Source: Rapana venosa (Eukaryota; Mollusca; Gastropoda; Neogastropoda; Muricidae). From it: a DNA stretch of 64,000 nucleotides. This document shows positions 10,183 to 21,238 of the stretch, piece by piece (position 1 is the stretch's first letter; each line of letters begins with the position of its first letter). The position numbers and the translations under genes are program-made. The DNA is taken from contig CM054143.1 of NCBI GenBank assembly GCA_028751875.1, positions 65,399,254 to 65,463,253 of the forward strand. The letters run 5' to 3'. Under the pieces are notes generated by a model that saw only the letters and a list, made by a program, of their open reading frames with translations, was not told where the DNA came from and ran no database searches.

Positions 10183-11458
10183 CTTAGGTGGTGATGAAGG
10201 AGATGAAGGATGCTGTTGAAAAGTAGGAACAGATATGAGGGGAAAGTGTCAGGTAGGAAATAAGTGCGTTTTAAGGCTGGATTTGAAGGTATCAAATGAA
10301 GGCTTTTGGCGAAGTGAAAGAGGGAGGTCATTCCAGGTGGATGAACCAAACAGAGAAAGAGCGACGGCCAACAGTGGTTTGTTTGAATCTGGGTGTTCAA
10401 AGCACAAAGTATCTGCAGCTGAATGAAGGGAACAAGATGGAGTAAACAGGTGAAGACAGTTACAGAGATAAGAGGGTGCAGATTTGTGAAGACATTTGAA
10501 ACAGAGGTTATTGGTCTTATACTTCAGCCTCTGTGAGACAGGCAGCCAGTGAAGAGATCGCAGAAGTGGAGTGATGTGTTCAGATTTTTTTCTTTGTTAG
10601 GACCAGTCGAGCTGCAGAGTTTTGTATGCGTTGAAGAGAGTGGATGGATGATGCTGGAAGGTCAACCAAAAGAGAATTACATTAGTCTAAACGTGAAAGA
10701 ATGAGAGATGTGACAAGCTTGGAAGTTGCGTCAGTGGACATATACTTGCGAATTGCGCTTATGCGCCGTAATTGATAGTAGCAAGACTGGCAGGTCTGGG
10801 TAATAAATGTTTTCATAGAGAGTGTGTTGTCGAGAACTACACCTAAATACTTCACAGAGTTGGCCAAAGGAACTGACGTATTTCCGGATTCTATTGAATT
10901 TGTCACGATGGAGGAAAGTTTATGTTCTGTCCCTATGAGTATGGCTTCGGTTTTATCAGCATTAAGTTTTAACTTGTTCTGAGTCATCCAGGTTTGAATG
11001 TCTTGAAGGCAGTTGGACATATTTGTCAGGAGGGAAGACAAGTTTTCAACAGTATCACTGCATTGAAGCTGAGTATCATCGGCATAGAAATGATGATCAA
11101 TATGACGGTGGTTTATTATATGTGAGAGTGGAGCAGTATAGAGATTGAAGAGAGCAGGGCCCAGAACTGATCCTTGTGGGACTCCACATTCCAGTTTGAT
11201 AGGTTCTGATCGAGTTTTGTTTACAATAACTTTCTGGAATCGGCCTGTGAGGTATGAACTAAACCAGGTGAGGGCTGTGCCATTAATACCAAACGTATTT
11301 TGGAGGCGAGAAAGAATTGAGTGATCTATAGTGTCGAAGGCTGCAGATAAGTCAAGAAGTGTGAGGAGGGAGATTTTTCCTGTGTCAGAAGCAGTGACAA
11401 GTGTATCTAAAGTATGGACTAGGATGGTGTCCAGATGACAGAACAACATAAAAGACAA
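10046..11458 (-). mobile_element. 5'-truncated CR1/L2-like LINE
   Basis: Minus-strand non-LTR retrotransposon holding the reverse-transcriptase domain, the C-terminal domain and the 3' UTR. The endonuclease is missing, so the copy is 5'-truncated at about 11,458, next to unique sequence and a GA tract. After the RT frame ends (a taa near 10,683), homologous C-terminal sequence continues in the other frames. It is interrupted by a frameshift in an A-run near 10,590 and another near 10,280. The same C-terminal and 3' UTR blocks occur at 41,985-42,475 and 48,180-49,015. CR1/L2-like placement is based on motif style only; a phylogeny was not run. Confidence 0.85.
10682..11458 (-). CDS. Reverse transcriptase fragment of a CR1/L2-like LINE (258 aa)
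   Basis: The frame encodes the fingers-palm part of a non-LTR reverse transcriptase, which copies element RNA into DNA at the target site. Visible motifs are LLDLSAAFDTIDHS (residues 34-47, first catalytic Asp region), CGVPQGSVLGP (91-101), FYADDTQL (124-131, the catalytic YADD box) and KYLGVVLD (203-210). All are intact. The start is arbitrary: the first codon is TTG and the element is truncated upstream, so the endonuclease and RT N-terminus are absent. The stop replaces what is normally a Tyr codon before a CNSLL-type continuation, so the protein is prematurely ended. It is a dead retrotransposon fragment, although the RT core is remarkably undamaged, suggesting a fairly recent insertion. 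Confidence 0.85.
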   Translation of the reverse strand: MSFMLFCHLDTILVHTLDTLVTASDTGKISLLTLLDLSAAFDTIDHSILSRLQNTFGINGTALTWFSSYLTGRFQKVIVNKTRSEPIKLECGVPQGSVLGPALFNLYTAPLSHIINHRHIDHHFYADDTQLQCSDTVENLSSLLTNMSNCLQDIQTWMTQNKLKLNADKTEAILIGTEHKLSSIVTNSIESGNTSVPLANSVKYLGVVLDNTLSMKTFITQTCQSCYYQLRRISAIRKYMSTDATSKLVTSLILSRLD

Positions 11459-11565
11459 AAATTAATGTACTTCATCTTCTGTTGCTTCATTACATAAAAA
11501 GCGTGTTGTATGAGATTCACTATTCATTCTGTATAGAAGTTTATAAACATTTATATCTGACACAC

Positions 11566-11567
<2 letters not shown>

Positions 11568-11646
<79 letters not shown>

Positions 11647-11830
11647 ATGTGTTCACAGAGAAAAATTAATGGCAAACAGAGTATTGAGTGATGATGATAA
11701 TTTAGAAAAGAAGTTTTCTTAGCTCTTCAATTTTATTCTCGTTTTTATCATTACCCCACCCCCTTTTTCTGGTGTCCCCCCCCCCCCCCCCCCCCCTTAA
11801 CTTTCTCCCCCCCCCCCCCCCCCCCCCCCC
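11568..11830. repeat. (GA)n tract and C-runs
   Basis: Nearly perfect (GA)n from 11,568 to about 11,645, then unique sequence, then C-runs of about 20 or more at about 11,776-11,797 and 11,807-11,830. Confidence 0.95.
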
Positions 11831-11834
11831 ACGA

Positions 11835-12718
11835 CTTAAAAAAAATCATTACTTCTGTACTTGCAAAGCGAATGAACAATGTTTGGCGAGCACAGATGAT
11901 AAAACCCAGGACTGGTAAAAGTGGAGAGAAACATCTTGAGGATACCCTGGCTCACGTTTGATAGTCCACAGCCTGTTTGAACACCAACAAGCAGCCGGCC
12001 ATGGAGGCCTGACAGGAATTCGCCTTGGAGGCCGCTACCCGCTTTCTTCTGTTTTCAAAGACCGGGGAATTATTGCAGCTGTGTCCTGTTGAAATGCACT
12101 AGGCAAATTTGGCAAACATGCCCGAAGATTTCTTACACTTTTCCCTTCGTGCGAACGTGCGTGCGTGCGTGTGTGTGTGTGTAGGTGAGACAGAGAGAGA
12201 GAGCGAGAGAGAGAGAGAGTGTGTGTGTGTGTTTAAGAGAGAGAAGAGAGAAGAGAAGAAGAGAGAGAGAAAATGTTTTTCAACAGGTATTTATAAGTGT
12301 GTGTGTGCGCGCGCGTGCATGCATGCATGCATACGTGCGTACGTGCACGTGTGCGTCCATGCGTGCCCCCCAAAAAAAGGAAAAAGAAAGAGACAGCCAG
12401 TCATGCATGGAAAAGAAAAGATGTCACGAATTTTAATCCAATAAACCCGACCTACACACACACACACCCACACACCCATGGGGCAACGTAGACAAACTGT
12501 CAATAACTGCTGTTTGGGCCAGCTGTGGTGTGTGTGTGTGTGTGTGTGAGGAAGCACTCAGTCAGTCAGTCAGTGCCTCTCGCTGTGCCCCTAGGTCTGT
12601 CAGCCCTGACACGACTGTGTGTCTCCACCCTCTCCTTTCCCCAGTGTGACCCAGCCTAGATCTGAACCTTCCACATCAGCCACACCACCACAGTGCAAGG
12701 GAGGGAATCGACTGAGTT
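11835..12718. other. Unannotated sequence with GT/GA and CATG microsatellites
   Basis: 11,835-12,160 and 12,370-12,718 have no recognised gene. 12,161-12,270 is a GT then GA tract. 12,297-12,366 is an alternating GT/GC/CATG tract containing several overlapping palindromes such as 'gcatgcatgcatgc', which could extrude cruciforms or adopt Z-form. Confidence 0.6.
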
Positions 12719-13680
12719 GTGAAATGGTCCCGACTGATTACCGAAAGAAAAGAAGAAATAAAAGAACGGAAGGAAGGAAGGAAGAAAGGAAGGAAGGGAC
12801 GACGGGAGGAAGGAAGGGAGGTCGGGAGGAGGAAGGGAGGAAGAAGAAGAGAAAGGAGGGGAGGAAGAAAGGAAGGAAGAAGGAAGGAAGCAGGAAGGAA
12901 GATGGAAGGAAAGGATGAAGGAAACAAAAGAAGGACGAAAGAAAGGAAGAGAGACAGAAAGAGAGAAAGAAAGAAAGGAGGAAAGCAAGAAGGTAGAAAA
13001 AAAAAAGATTGAAATGAAAGGATCCCAATAAACGACCTGAAAAAGGATTGAGGAGAAAGAAGAAAAGAAAAAAAAAACGAAAGGAAGAAGGAAAGAGAGA
13101 AAGAACGAAAAAAACAGAATCAAGTGAATTGAAACGGTCCCAACTGACGAATAAAAAAGAAAAAGAAAGGAAGAAAGAAATATAAAAGGGAAGGAAGGAA
13201 GAGAGAGAGAAAGAGAAGAACCAGTTGAACTGAAATGGTCCCAACTTACAATTAGAAAAAAAGAAACAGAAAGGACAGGAAGAAGGAAAGAAAGGAAGGA
13301 AGAAAAGAAAGAAAGACAGAAAAGAAAAGAACAAAAGTAGAAAAAAAGGAGAGAACGGAAGAATTGAGAGGGCTGAAGACACAGGGTCAAAAAGAACAGA
13401 AATAAAAAGGAAAGAAACAGAGAGAAAGAAAGAAAAAAGGAGAGAAAAGAAGAAAACAAAGAACAGCAAAAAAAAATGAATAAAGGAAAAACTCAATAAA
13501 CACAAACAGAAAGTGAAAAAACACCCAAACCCACCGAAAAATTGCGGAATAGGTATAGGCCTAAAGAAGAAGAAAAAGATGAAGCAGAAGAAGAAGAAGA
13601 AAGACAGATAAGAAAGGAAGTAAGTGAAAAGAAAGAAAGAGAAACAAAAAGAAAAGAAAACAAAGAACAGCTAAAAAACA
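12719..13680 (+). repeat. 1-kb polypurine tract with embedded repeat
   Basis: The plus strand is overwhelmingly A and G (GGAA, GAAA, AAGG motifs) for roughly 950 bases. A short non-purine motif recurs inside it: 'gaaatggtcccgactgatta' at 12,721, a decayed version at about 13,010, 'gaaacggtcccaactgacga' at 13,131 and 'gaaatggtcccaacttaca' at 13,232. The tract is therefore an irregular tandem array whose units are that motif plus expanded purine filler. The long Ser/Phe/Leu frames on the minus strand are artefacts. Confidence 0.85.
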
Positions 13681-13806
13681 AACAAAACCCCCAGCCTAAA
13701 ACCTCTGCAAAACTGAGGAATGTTGATATAATTACAACTTTCTCATACTACACAAAATCTGAATAGTTTCACACAGAAAAGTAGGCCTATATGATTTTAG
13801 TTGACT

Positions 13807-13810
<4 letters not shown>

Positions 13811-13837
<27 letters not shown>

Positions 13838-13838
13838 G
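13811..13838. repeat. (CA)n at SINE-A 5' end
   Basis: Short CA tract immediately before the SINE-A head. A second CA tract (14,188-14,222) follows the element's tail. Confidence 0.9.
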
Positions 13839-13840
13839 GA

Positions 13841-14180
13841 AGGTGGCAGGATGGTTAAGATGTTCGCCTGCCAACAAGTAAACCGTGAGGTTGTGGGTTC
13901 GATTCCCAGCCTCGCCCTTTCTTCCCAGTTTGACAAAAAAATCGAACTGAATGTCAAAGTCCTTCGAATGAGACTATAAACCGAGGTCCTGTGTTCGTAC
14001 GCATGCAGAACATCTTGCGCACACGTTAAATCCTGTTCTGCTTTTCGGAAGAGTAGGCCATTATGTGCCGGTGGAAACATGACAAAATTTACAAAACCGC
14101 ATACACACGGGGACTGGATGTAAAAAAACCACATGAGTGCTTATTCCATTATCCTTGATATAAAAGAATAAATAAATAAA
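13841..14180 (+). mobile_element. SINE-A, full-length reference copy
   Basis: Head with A-box region 'caggatggttaagatgttcg' and B-box 'gtgggttcgattcccag'. The body carries gactataaaccgaggtcctg, then 'ggaagagtaggccattatgt', then acaaaatttacaaaaccgca, then 'gggactggatgtaaaaaa'. It ends in 'ttatccttgatataaaag' followed by (AATA)n. The region lies in good-quality sequence and is the cleanest plus-strand copy in the window. tRNA-derived SINE is inferred from the pol III boxes and at least ten related copies here. Confidence 0.85.
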
Positions 14181-14186
14181 TAAAAT

Positions 14187-14224
<38 letters not shown>

Positions 14225-14369
14225 AGAGAAATAGTCTAAGGGAAATAACCACTGAACAAACGTCTAACCCTAGTTATTGTCCTTCGTGATTGAATGGAAA
14301 GAATCATTGTCCACAGTTAACTTCAGCAATCATAGTTACTCGCGGTGAGAGTTCATGTCTCTATATCAG

Positions 14370-14500
14370 GGATTCCACAGTGAAGTGGTTAAGGCACGAG
14401 AATACTTTAGTACTGTTCAAATCTCGGTGACACCTAGTGAATTAAAAGTGATTTATTTTTGTTTTTTGGTATCGACTTTCAACTGCAGCCCCAAGCCAGG
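14370..14500 (+). mobile_element. SINE-B fragment entering degraded sequence
   Basis: A-box-like 'gtgaagtggttaaggcac', then B-box-like 'tgttcaaatctcggtg', then 'ttcaactgcagcccc'. This matches the SINE-B order, but the 3' half dissolves into homopolymer-rich sequence at about 14,480. Confidence 0.65.
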
Positions 14501-14694
14501 GGCCCACCCTTTTTCTTTGGTAAAAACCCCCCGAGCCGGAGACCAATAAAGGAAACGCTCGGGTTTCCCGAGCGTTTTGGGTTTGCAGAAAAAAGGGGGA
14601 ACTGAAAACCCAGCAAAAAAAAGGGTTAGCAAACCCACTTTTGGGTGATTGATCAGTGATTGACGCTTTCACGGGAGTATTTTCATCTTTTCTT

Positions 14695-14905
14695 TTTTTT
14701 TTCTTTTTTATTCTTTTTTTTCGAGGTAAAGGGAATAAGGCACTTATGTGCTTTTTTGTTTTTTTTTTCATCCAGTCCCCTTTGTGAAATGCATTTTTGG
14801 TAAATGTTGTCACCCGGGTTCCCACCAGACACAAGGGCCCCTACTCTTCCGAAAAGGGGAATGGGAATTTAACATGTGCGCAAAAATTTTTCTCGTGGGT
14901 ATGCG
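14695..14905 (-). mobile_element. SINE-A fragment (degraded)
   Basis: Minus-strand SINE-A core and tail: tttttcgaggtaaagggaat, catccagtcccctttgtg, then cacaagggcccctactcttc, then aatttaacatgtgcgcaaaa. These match the order at 34,805-35,050, with homopolymer errors. Confidence 0.65.
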
Positions 14906-15775
14906 GCCCCTAGTGGCCGGGCCTGCAACTGTTTTTGTGGAAACAAAACCGAAACCGAAACGCTTTAGCACAAAAAACACCACCATGGACTTTAAAAAAA
15001 AATTTTCAGACTACCTAAGCTTTGGCCCACAAATGACAGAAGGGAGGAATTTTAGTGAATAGCTCTTTTGGGTGCTTGCAGGGTTCTGCAGGAGGTGACT
15101 TTCCCTTTTTGGGAAAAACCAAAAAACACTGGGGGAAATAATAGTATTTTGGGGGTTTTGGGAAGCGGGAATGTTTTACCCACTTCGGGTTTTCTTTTCT
15201 CTCCATGAAAACAGAAAAAAAATAAAAATGCACAGTGAAAGGGGTTTTTAATCGCATTTTTTTTTCCAAAACAGTGTTTTAAATTTGCTTTCCCCCCTTG
15301 TATCACTTTTTATTGCGTTCTTGGCTGGGGTTTTAAAATCCCCAAACGCTTTTATCCCTTTCTTTGGAACAAACTCTCTCACTGTTTTTCCCTGTCTGTC
15401 TGTCTCTCTAAAACAACACCACAACACACACAAAATACCACACAAAAGGGCAGCGGGGCCGCACGCACACAGCCCCCGGAGCCCACACCCCCAAAATTGC
15501 TTATAAAGCATACCATCGGGAAAAAAAAATTTGGGTTTGGGACTTCACAAACACACACACGGGCCCTTTTAAAAGGCAGCGTAACGCATTTTCGCCCCAT
15601 ATAAACAGACAAACAATAGTTGCTGTCTGAGTTTGCGACCGGCAATGAAGAAAATGGGGGGAAAAATGTAGGCTGTGTTGGACGGGCCAAGTTTTTCCCA
15701 AGTCTGCAATTTCAATCACCCTCAATTAGATGATTTGCAAGCAGAACTTTTAAATTTGTCAGTTTATGTTGTAGG

Positions 15776-16085
15776 GGGGAGGGGATAGTCCAGTGGTCAG
15801 AGCCCTCACTTTCCCCCACCCAAAGGGTTTAAAGCAGCGCCGAGCGGGGTTTACCATTTTATGGGGACCTTTGCTGGGTTTGGAATTCAGTATAGCCCCC
15901 AGTTCACCCACCTGTAAAGGGGTTTTACCCCCCCTTTTTTGGGGGTCGGGGGAAGGTAAAGCGGGGGGGGAGAGGAGATGGGCGCCGCCCCTCTTTATGC
16001 TCCCCCCTAGAAAAGTGAGGTCTCGGCCCCCGCTCCCCTACGCCCTTTTATGGGTTTATGGGACCCCTTTTTACCTTACTTTTTA
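15776..16085 (+). mobile_element. SINE-D with tRNA-like head (degraded)
   Basis: Begins with 'gggatagtccagtggtcaga', an A-box-like head. It continues with 'cccagttcacccacctgtaa', then 'gagatgggcgccgcccctct', then tttatgggtttatgggaccc. Blocks match the minus-strand copy at 405-690. Confidence 0.6.
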
Positions 16086-16454
16086 TGTTGAAACAGGGAA
16101 AGGAATCTAAAAAGAACCCAAACAAAAAACAGCTGAATAATTTTGGGAAAATATGGGAAAATTGTGTGAATGAATCATTTTTATGGGTCGCAGAATTTGC
16201 CCCGGGGACAAAACCCACCCTCTGTTGTTTAAAAAAAATGCTGACAAAAATTACACAGTTTTTCCCCCTTACTCCAGCTCCGCTTGAACGGGGAAACCCC
16301 TTTTTTTTTTTTTTGTTTTTTGTTTTTATTTTCCTTTTTTTTCCCCCTCTCCTCTGTGCTGTCCCACTAAAGAGACAACGCTTTTTGGGGTGTGGGGGGT
16401 GTGGGGTGTGTGTGTGTGTGTGGTGTGTGTGGGGTAGGGTAGGGCTGTCACCCC

Positions 16455-16565
16455 ATAAAAAATATATATAATTTTATATGTATAATGTATATATGAAATT
16501 TTACATATATAAAATTATATATATTTTATTTATATATTTTATATAATATTTATATATATTATATC
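16455..16565. repeat. AT-rich microsatellite
   Basis: TATA-type repeat immediately 3' of the minus-strand LINE. Confidence 0.9.
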
Positions 16566-16569
16566 ACTG

Positions 16570-19500
16570 TTCCCCTGGTCCGAAACCCCGCCAGGGCCCG
16601 TGGGGGGCGTTTGCTTTGGTGACAAGGGTTTTGGACCGTTTGGCCCCAAATTAGCGGGGGTGGGGGGCGAGTTGCCTGGGTGACATAAAGCCCCCCCCTT
16701 TCCCAATCACGGATGCGTCGGCCCACTTTTTTCCCCCTCTTTTCTGCCCCGTTTTCCCTCTTTCCCCGGGCCGGTTCCTTGAATTTTTGGTCTTTGAAAG
16801 TTTTTCCTGAGCGTTTTTTACGTGCCCTTTACCATCTGATTTTCCCCTCTTTTTCGCCGGGCCCAGTGGGTCCCCGTGGGCCCCGCACTTTTTTAAAGTG
16901 ATTTTTTGGGGGGGACTTCATTTTTTGGTGACATGGTCCTTGTTTAGATCCAAGGAGCCTTCGGGGCATCTCATTTTTTTACGGCTTGGATCCCCCTTTG
17001 TGGGGTCGGGCGTTCAGTGTCCATGCCTCAATGCGAAAAGCTTGCTGAGGTGACTACGCTTTTAAGTAACTTTCCCTTTTGGGTTCCGAGAGGGATGTTT
17101 CTTCTCTCCATAGGGGTCTTCAGTTTGCCATTGGCTGCTGTTTTTTCCCGGGCTCTTGCTAGGTTTTGGGTCTTCGATCCCTCCTCATTATAAAGGGGCT
17201 CCAAGGTAATTGGGAAAGGGGTAAACCCTGCCCTCCGTTTTTTTTCCGCGGGGGAGAGTGACCCTTGGTGGTGATTGGCGGGGCACTTTTTTGTCATGGG
17301 GTTTTGGTTTTCTGGGGCGCTGTTTTCCCAAATCCGTATCGTGGGATTTTTTCGTCCAGTTGCTTCACGGGGTTGGCCATTTCCTTTAATTTTCCCCGCC
17401 CGTCAATTCATGGGCAAACCTGGGGTTTGGGTGATTGTTCGCCCTCCAATGCTGACTGGCCTGTGTGGTTTTCCCAAAGGGCGTCAGTCATGGCTTTTGA
17501 GGAAAATGTTAAACAGTGTGGGCGACAGCAGCCCACCCCGTCGGACCCCCAACCCTGAGGTAAAAAACCCTTTCCCCTACCGTCCCCTTTGTACGAGTAC
17601 TGCACGGGTGGCCTTTGAGAGAGTTCCTTGATGGTGTGGATAAAGCTTTTTTTGGCCCTTTTGAATTTGTTCATGGGGCCCACAGAGGCGTCATGCCAAC
17701 TCAAATCGAAGGTTTTTTTTTAAAAAATCAAAAAAGACGGGGAAAAGATGCCCTTGTTGATGTTTGGCTGTTTTTTCTCCACAAAAAAAACCCCTCAGGT
17801 TGAATATCTTTTTCTGGGGTGTTTTCAAATTTGGGCGGAAACCGGCCTGCTCTTCGGCGAGATCTCTTTTGCCTGGGGTTTCACCTTTTTCGGATCCCTT
17901 TCAGCTTTGGGAATTTACTTGGAAAGGGAATTATGGGGGGCTGATTGTCCTGTATTTTTTGGCATTGTGGAGATTTCCTTTTTTGGGGAGAGTAAATGAG
18001 GGTTTTGTGGGGTCCATGGTGAAGGCCACTCTCCGGTTGCCAGATTTTTTTCCCGAAAATTTAAAAGGATGTTGTCCTGCTTTCCCCCCCGTGTTGGATC
18101 AGCTCTGCTGGGATGTTTTTGGGATTCCTGCTGTTTTTCCCTTTTTTTCACGATCTAATTGCAAACTTCTTTTCCTGGGTTTAAAATTTGGGGGAAGTTG
18201 TTTTATTCGATGAGGTTTGGTTTGAAATTTACGCTGGAGCCCCTGGGCGTCTGTGTTTGTAGATTTGGGGAAACCCAATATTCCGGGCCCATTTGCCAAC
18301 GTTTTTCCCTTCTTTTCTGTTAGGAAATTTCCCCTTCTTTTTTCCGGAAATGTTACTGATTTTTTTTGCCTGTTTCTTTTTTGGTGGGGCTCTTTCCCCA
18401 ATTCGGTATGTTTTTCTGCTATTATTCTTTGTCAGGCTCTCTTTGATTTTCTGTAAAATTTTTTCTTATCCATTCCCCCTTGGTTTCCCTCACCCTCCCC
18501 TGATTTTCTTGTTTTCTTCTCTGTACTCAACTGCCCCGGGGCAGTTTTTCTTGTTTCTTCTTCTTTTTCCGTTTTTTTGTCAAATATTCAAAATTTCATC
18601 TGGCCCCAGGGGTTGTTTTTTTTCGGCGATGTTTGCCAAGGAGTTTGCTTGCTGCTCAGTCATCACTGTGTTAAAAAACTGGGGGGTTCATCGTTTTTCG
18701 GGCATTTCTTCAAGGGGCCAGCAGTGGGGCAAATTTTTCCCTTTCCTTTTGGGTTTTTTTGGAAAGGGCTCGGGATGGGGGGGCCCTTTCCGGTCTGTCC
18801 AGGTTTGAACTTGATTTGGGTTTGTTTTTGCCCTTATTGATCTTTTAAAGGGGGATTTCAAAAGTTCAGGAGACAAGGTAAATAAAATCGCTCCCCATGC
18901 CCTGCACCTGGGAATGCCCCTCGTCTGGGCTCTGTTGATGCCAGATCAAAACCCGGTTTCGGGCCCCGGGATGTAGTAAATCGGGTTTTTAAAGGACCCC
19001 ATTGGGTGCATCCCATGTCCAGCGGGGGGAAGCCTTGTGTTCTCCAAGGGAAATTGGCGAGAAACCGTTCGTTGTAGTGGCAAATTCCAGTAGTCGGAGC
19101 CCCTCGCTCATTGGGATCGCATTACAAAAGGACCGCAAAATTTGCTCCAGTCTTTCGGGTGGTCTCCGCCCCCCCCTTGGGGGTTTCCAGTTTTCCCTGG
19201 ATGATAAAGATTTTCTTTCTTGTTCATCTTACGAAAATGCCCTGTAGTTTTTTGTAAAATTTCCCCTCTACGCCCTTCTTTCATCTAGGTTTCCCGGTTT
19301 TTTGGTGGGGTTGGGGGTTTTGGACCCACTGTGAGGGTTAAGGGGCTTCCCGAGGCGGATGGCCATAAGCCGGCTGTTTCCCGGGGTAGTACCTTTTAAA
19401 CCGGATTTCTTGATTTTTTTCTTGTTAAACAAAAAGCCAACCCCAAATTGATATGCTTGCCCTCCCTCCCCGAATTAGTAGAGCTTTGACCCTCGTCAAA

Positions 19501-19640
19501 AGGGGGTTCACCGGGGCTCTTTCCATCTGACCCACAGAAAACCTACCAAAATCCCGGTTTGAAACCTGTCCAGCCCCGTATAGCAGTTTTGGAGTTTGCC
19601 GGTTTGGGCCAGATTCTGACTTTTCCACTTTGCGAGGGTT
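16570..19640 (-). mobile_element. APE-type LINE, frameshifted (minus strand)
   Basis: Read from 19,640 down to 16,570, the three frames together give the domain order of an endonuclease-RT LINE. The endonuclease N-terminus is near 19,624 (AQTGKLQ, then GLDRFQTGILVG). An endonuclease end with a degraded catalytic-His region falls near 18,950-18,880. A pre-RT linker follows, with ATGEWPSPWT and LLSPKK near 18,050-17,990. Palm remnants are MNKFKRAKKSFIHTIKEL near 17,680 and then degraded GCLLSP and FNIF boxes, with AMTDAL near 17,500. A C-terminal region (KLKT, then RRNI, then KLLKSVVTS) lies near 17,190-17,040. No frame spans more than one domain. It is non-functional as assembled, but the breaks may be consensus errors rather than true mutations. 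Clade is not assigned. Confidence 0.7.
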
Positions 19641-20844
19641 TGATGTAGCCCCTTTCCTTTTAAATTTTTTGTAGGGGTTCCCCCCGTAGAAAAATTTTGG
19701 CCCCTTTCCCCCCTGGTCACTTGCCCACAGGGGTCCCGGGGTTCAAAATTTTCCCGGTTTAAAATACACCTCTGACCGGGACCACACCCCACACTTTATA
19801 TATATATATATATTTATATTTTTTTTATATATTTAATATTTAATATTTTATTATTTATATATTATATATATGAGAGAGAGAGAGAGGAGAGAAAAGAGAG
19901 AGAGAATAGTTAGTAGTTTAGATAGTTTAGTTTAAAAAAAAAAAGTAAAAGTAGAACAACCAACATTTATAGAGGGTTCCCAAAAAATTTTAAACTTTTC
20001 CCTTTCCTTTCCAGTGTGTGGTTTGTGGGGTTGGTGTGTGTGTGTTTTTTGGTGTGGGGGTGTGTGTGTGATAAAATAAGCTAGGAAGTTGCCAATGTCC
20101 CAGTGACATAAATTCTGAGGGGGCTGTCAACTGGCTTTGCCATAAAAACATAGGAACCCTAACTTTCTGTCACTTAAAAAAATTTTTTAAGAAAAACAAC
20201 AACCCTGTGTTTTGATGGCGTGGGGTGCGTGGGGGTGCGCGTGTAGGGTGCGTGTTTGTGTGTGTTTGTGTGTTTTTGTGTGTGTGGTGTGTGTAAAAGA
20301 GCTGAAGGAAAAAACTTTAAAACTCTCGTTTTTTAAAGGAAAAACAAACAAACGGCGGTGAAAGGGGAGAAACGCCACTTGGGAAAACAGCAGGGGTCGC
20401 ATGATTGTCTCCCTTGCTTTGAAAGGCACAGAAACTAACTTACTCTTTTCCCCTTCCCTCCCCCCCCCCGAGAGGGGAGAGAAAAGGGAGAGAGAGAATT
20501 CCAAATCTGAAAAATTCCTTTATCTTCTGAGCGTGTTAATCCCAGTTTTAAAAAAACAGACTTTCCGGGAAAGTTGGGAATTCTGGTTTTTAAAAGCAGT
20601 ATTTTAAAAAGGGGGGGTTTAAAGGGTGTTCTAATTTTTTCATAGGCCCCCTTTTTTGGGGTTTCAGTTTCACGTGTTTCACTTTTTCCTTTCGGTACAA
20701 GCTCCGAGGTCCAGCAAATGGGGGAAATGTTGCTAACCGCCACCGTTTTTGCCCCATGAGGTAGCAGCACCCCCCCACTTCGGGGACGATGTTTAAACAC
20801 GGGGGAACAGTGACCATTTCCATTTTTTTTGTTTTGTTTGTTTT
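19641..20844. other. Degraded sequence with AT, GA and GT microsatellites
   Basis: Includes probable 5' sequence of the minus-strand LINE (to about 19,792), an AT/GA tract (19,796-19,890) and GT tracts near 20,014-20,070 and 20,220-20,295. The remainder (20,300-20,844) holds nothing recognisable. Confidence 0.6.
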
Positions 20845-21005
20845 TTTTATCTAAAAATTTGTCATTCGTTTCCCCTCCGGGACAATGGGTTACTCCCCTT
20901 TCCCCAGGCGGAGGGGGTTTAAAAGTGTGCGTAAGAAAGATATCTGCCTGCGTTCGCCCCTCAGGACCTTGGTTATTTGGGCTCCTGTTTAAGGACTTGA
21001 GGGGG
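20845..21005 (-). mobile_element. SINE-A fragment (degraded)
   Basis: Minus-strand SINE-A core: atttgtcattcgtttcccct, then gacaatgggttactcccctt, then aaaagtgtgcgtaagaaa and ctgcgttcgcccctcaggac. Order matches other minus copies. Confidence 0.6.
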
Positions 21006-21024
21006 AGGTGGGGTCAGTAAATGA

Positions 21025-21085
21025 ACTTCTTCTTCTTCTTTTTTTGTTTTGTTCTTGTTCTTCTTTTTCTTCTTCTTCTTTTTTC

Positions 21086-21121
<36 letters not shown>

Positions 21122-21238
21122 TTCTTCTTCTTCTTCTTTTTCTTTTTCCCCTTTTTCTGCTTCTTCTTCTTCTTTCTTCTTTTTTCTTCTTCTTTCCCTT
21201 TTTCTTTTTTTCTTCTTCTTCTTCTTCTCTTTTCTTCC
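21025..21238. repeat. Polypyrimidine TTC/TTG triplet tract
   Basis: About 210 bases made almost only of TTC, TTG and TTT triplets on the plus strand, with a (TTG)n core at about 21,088-21,120. Confidence 0.95.

Noticed and set aside
12656..13505. Two overlapping ~260-aa Ser/Phe/Leu-rich minus-strand frames
   Set aside because: They are translations of a polypurine/polypyrimidine tract lacking stop codons by composition.
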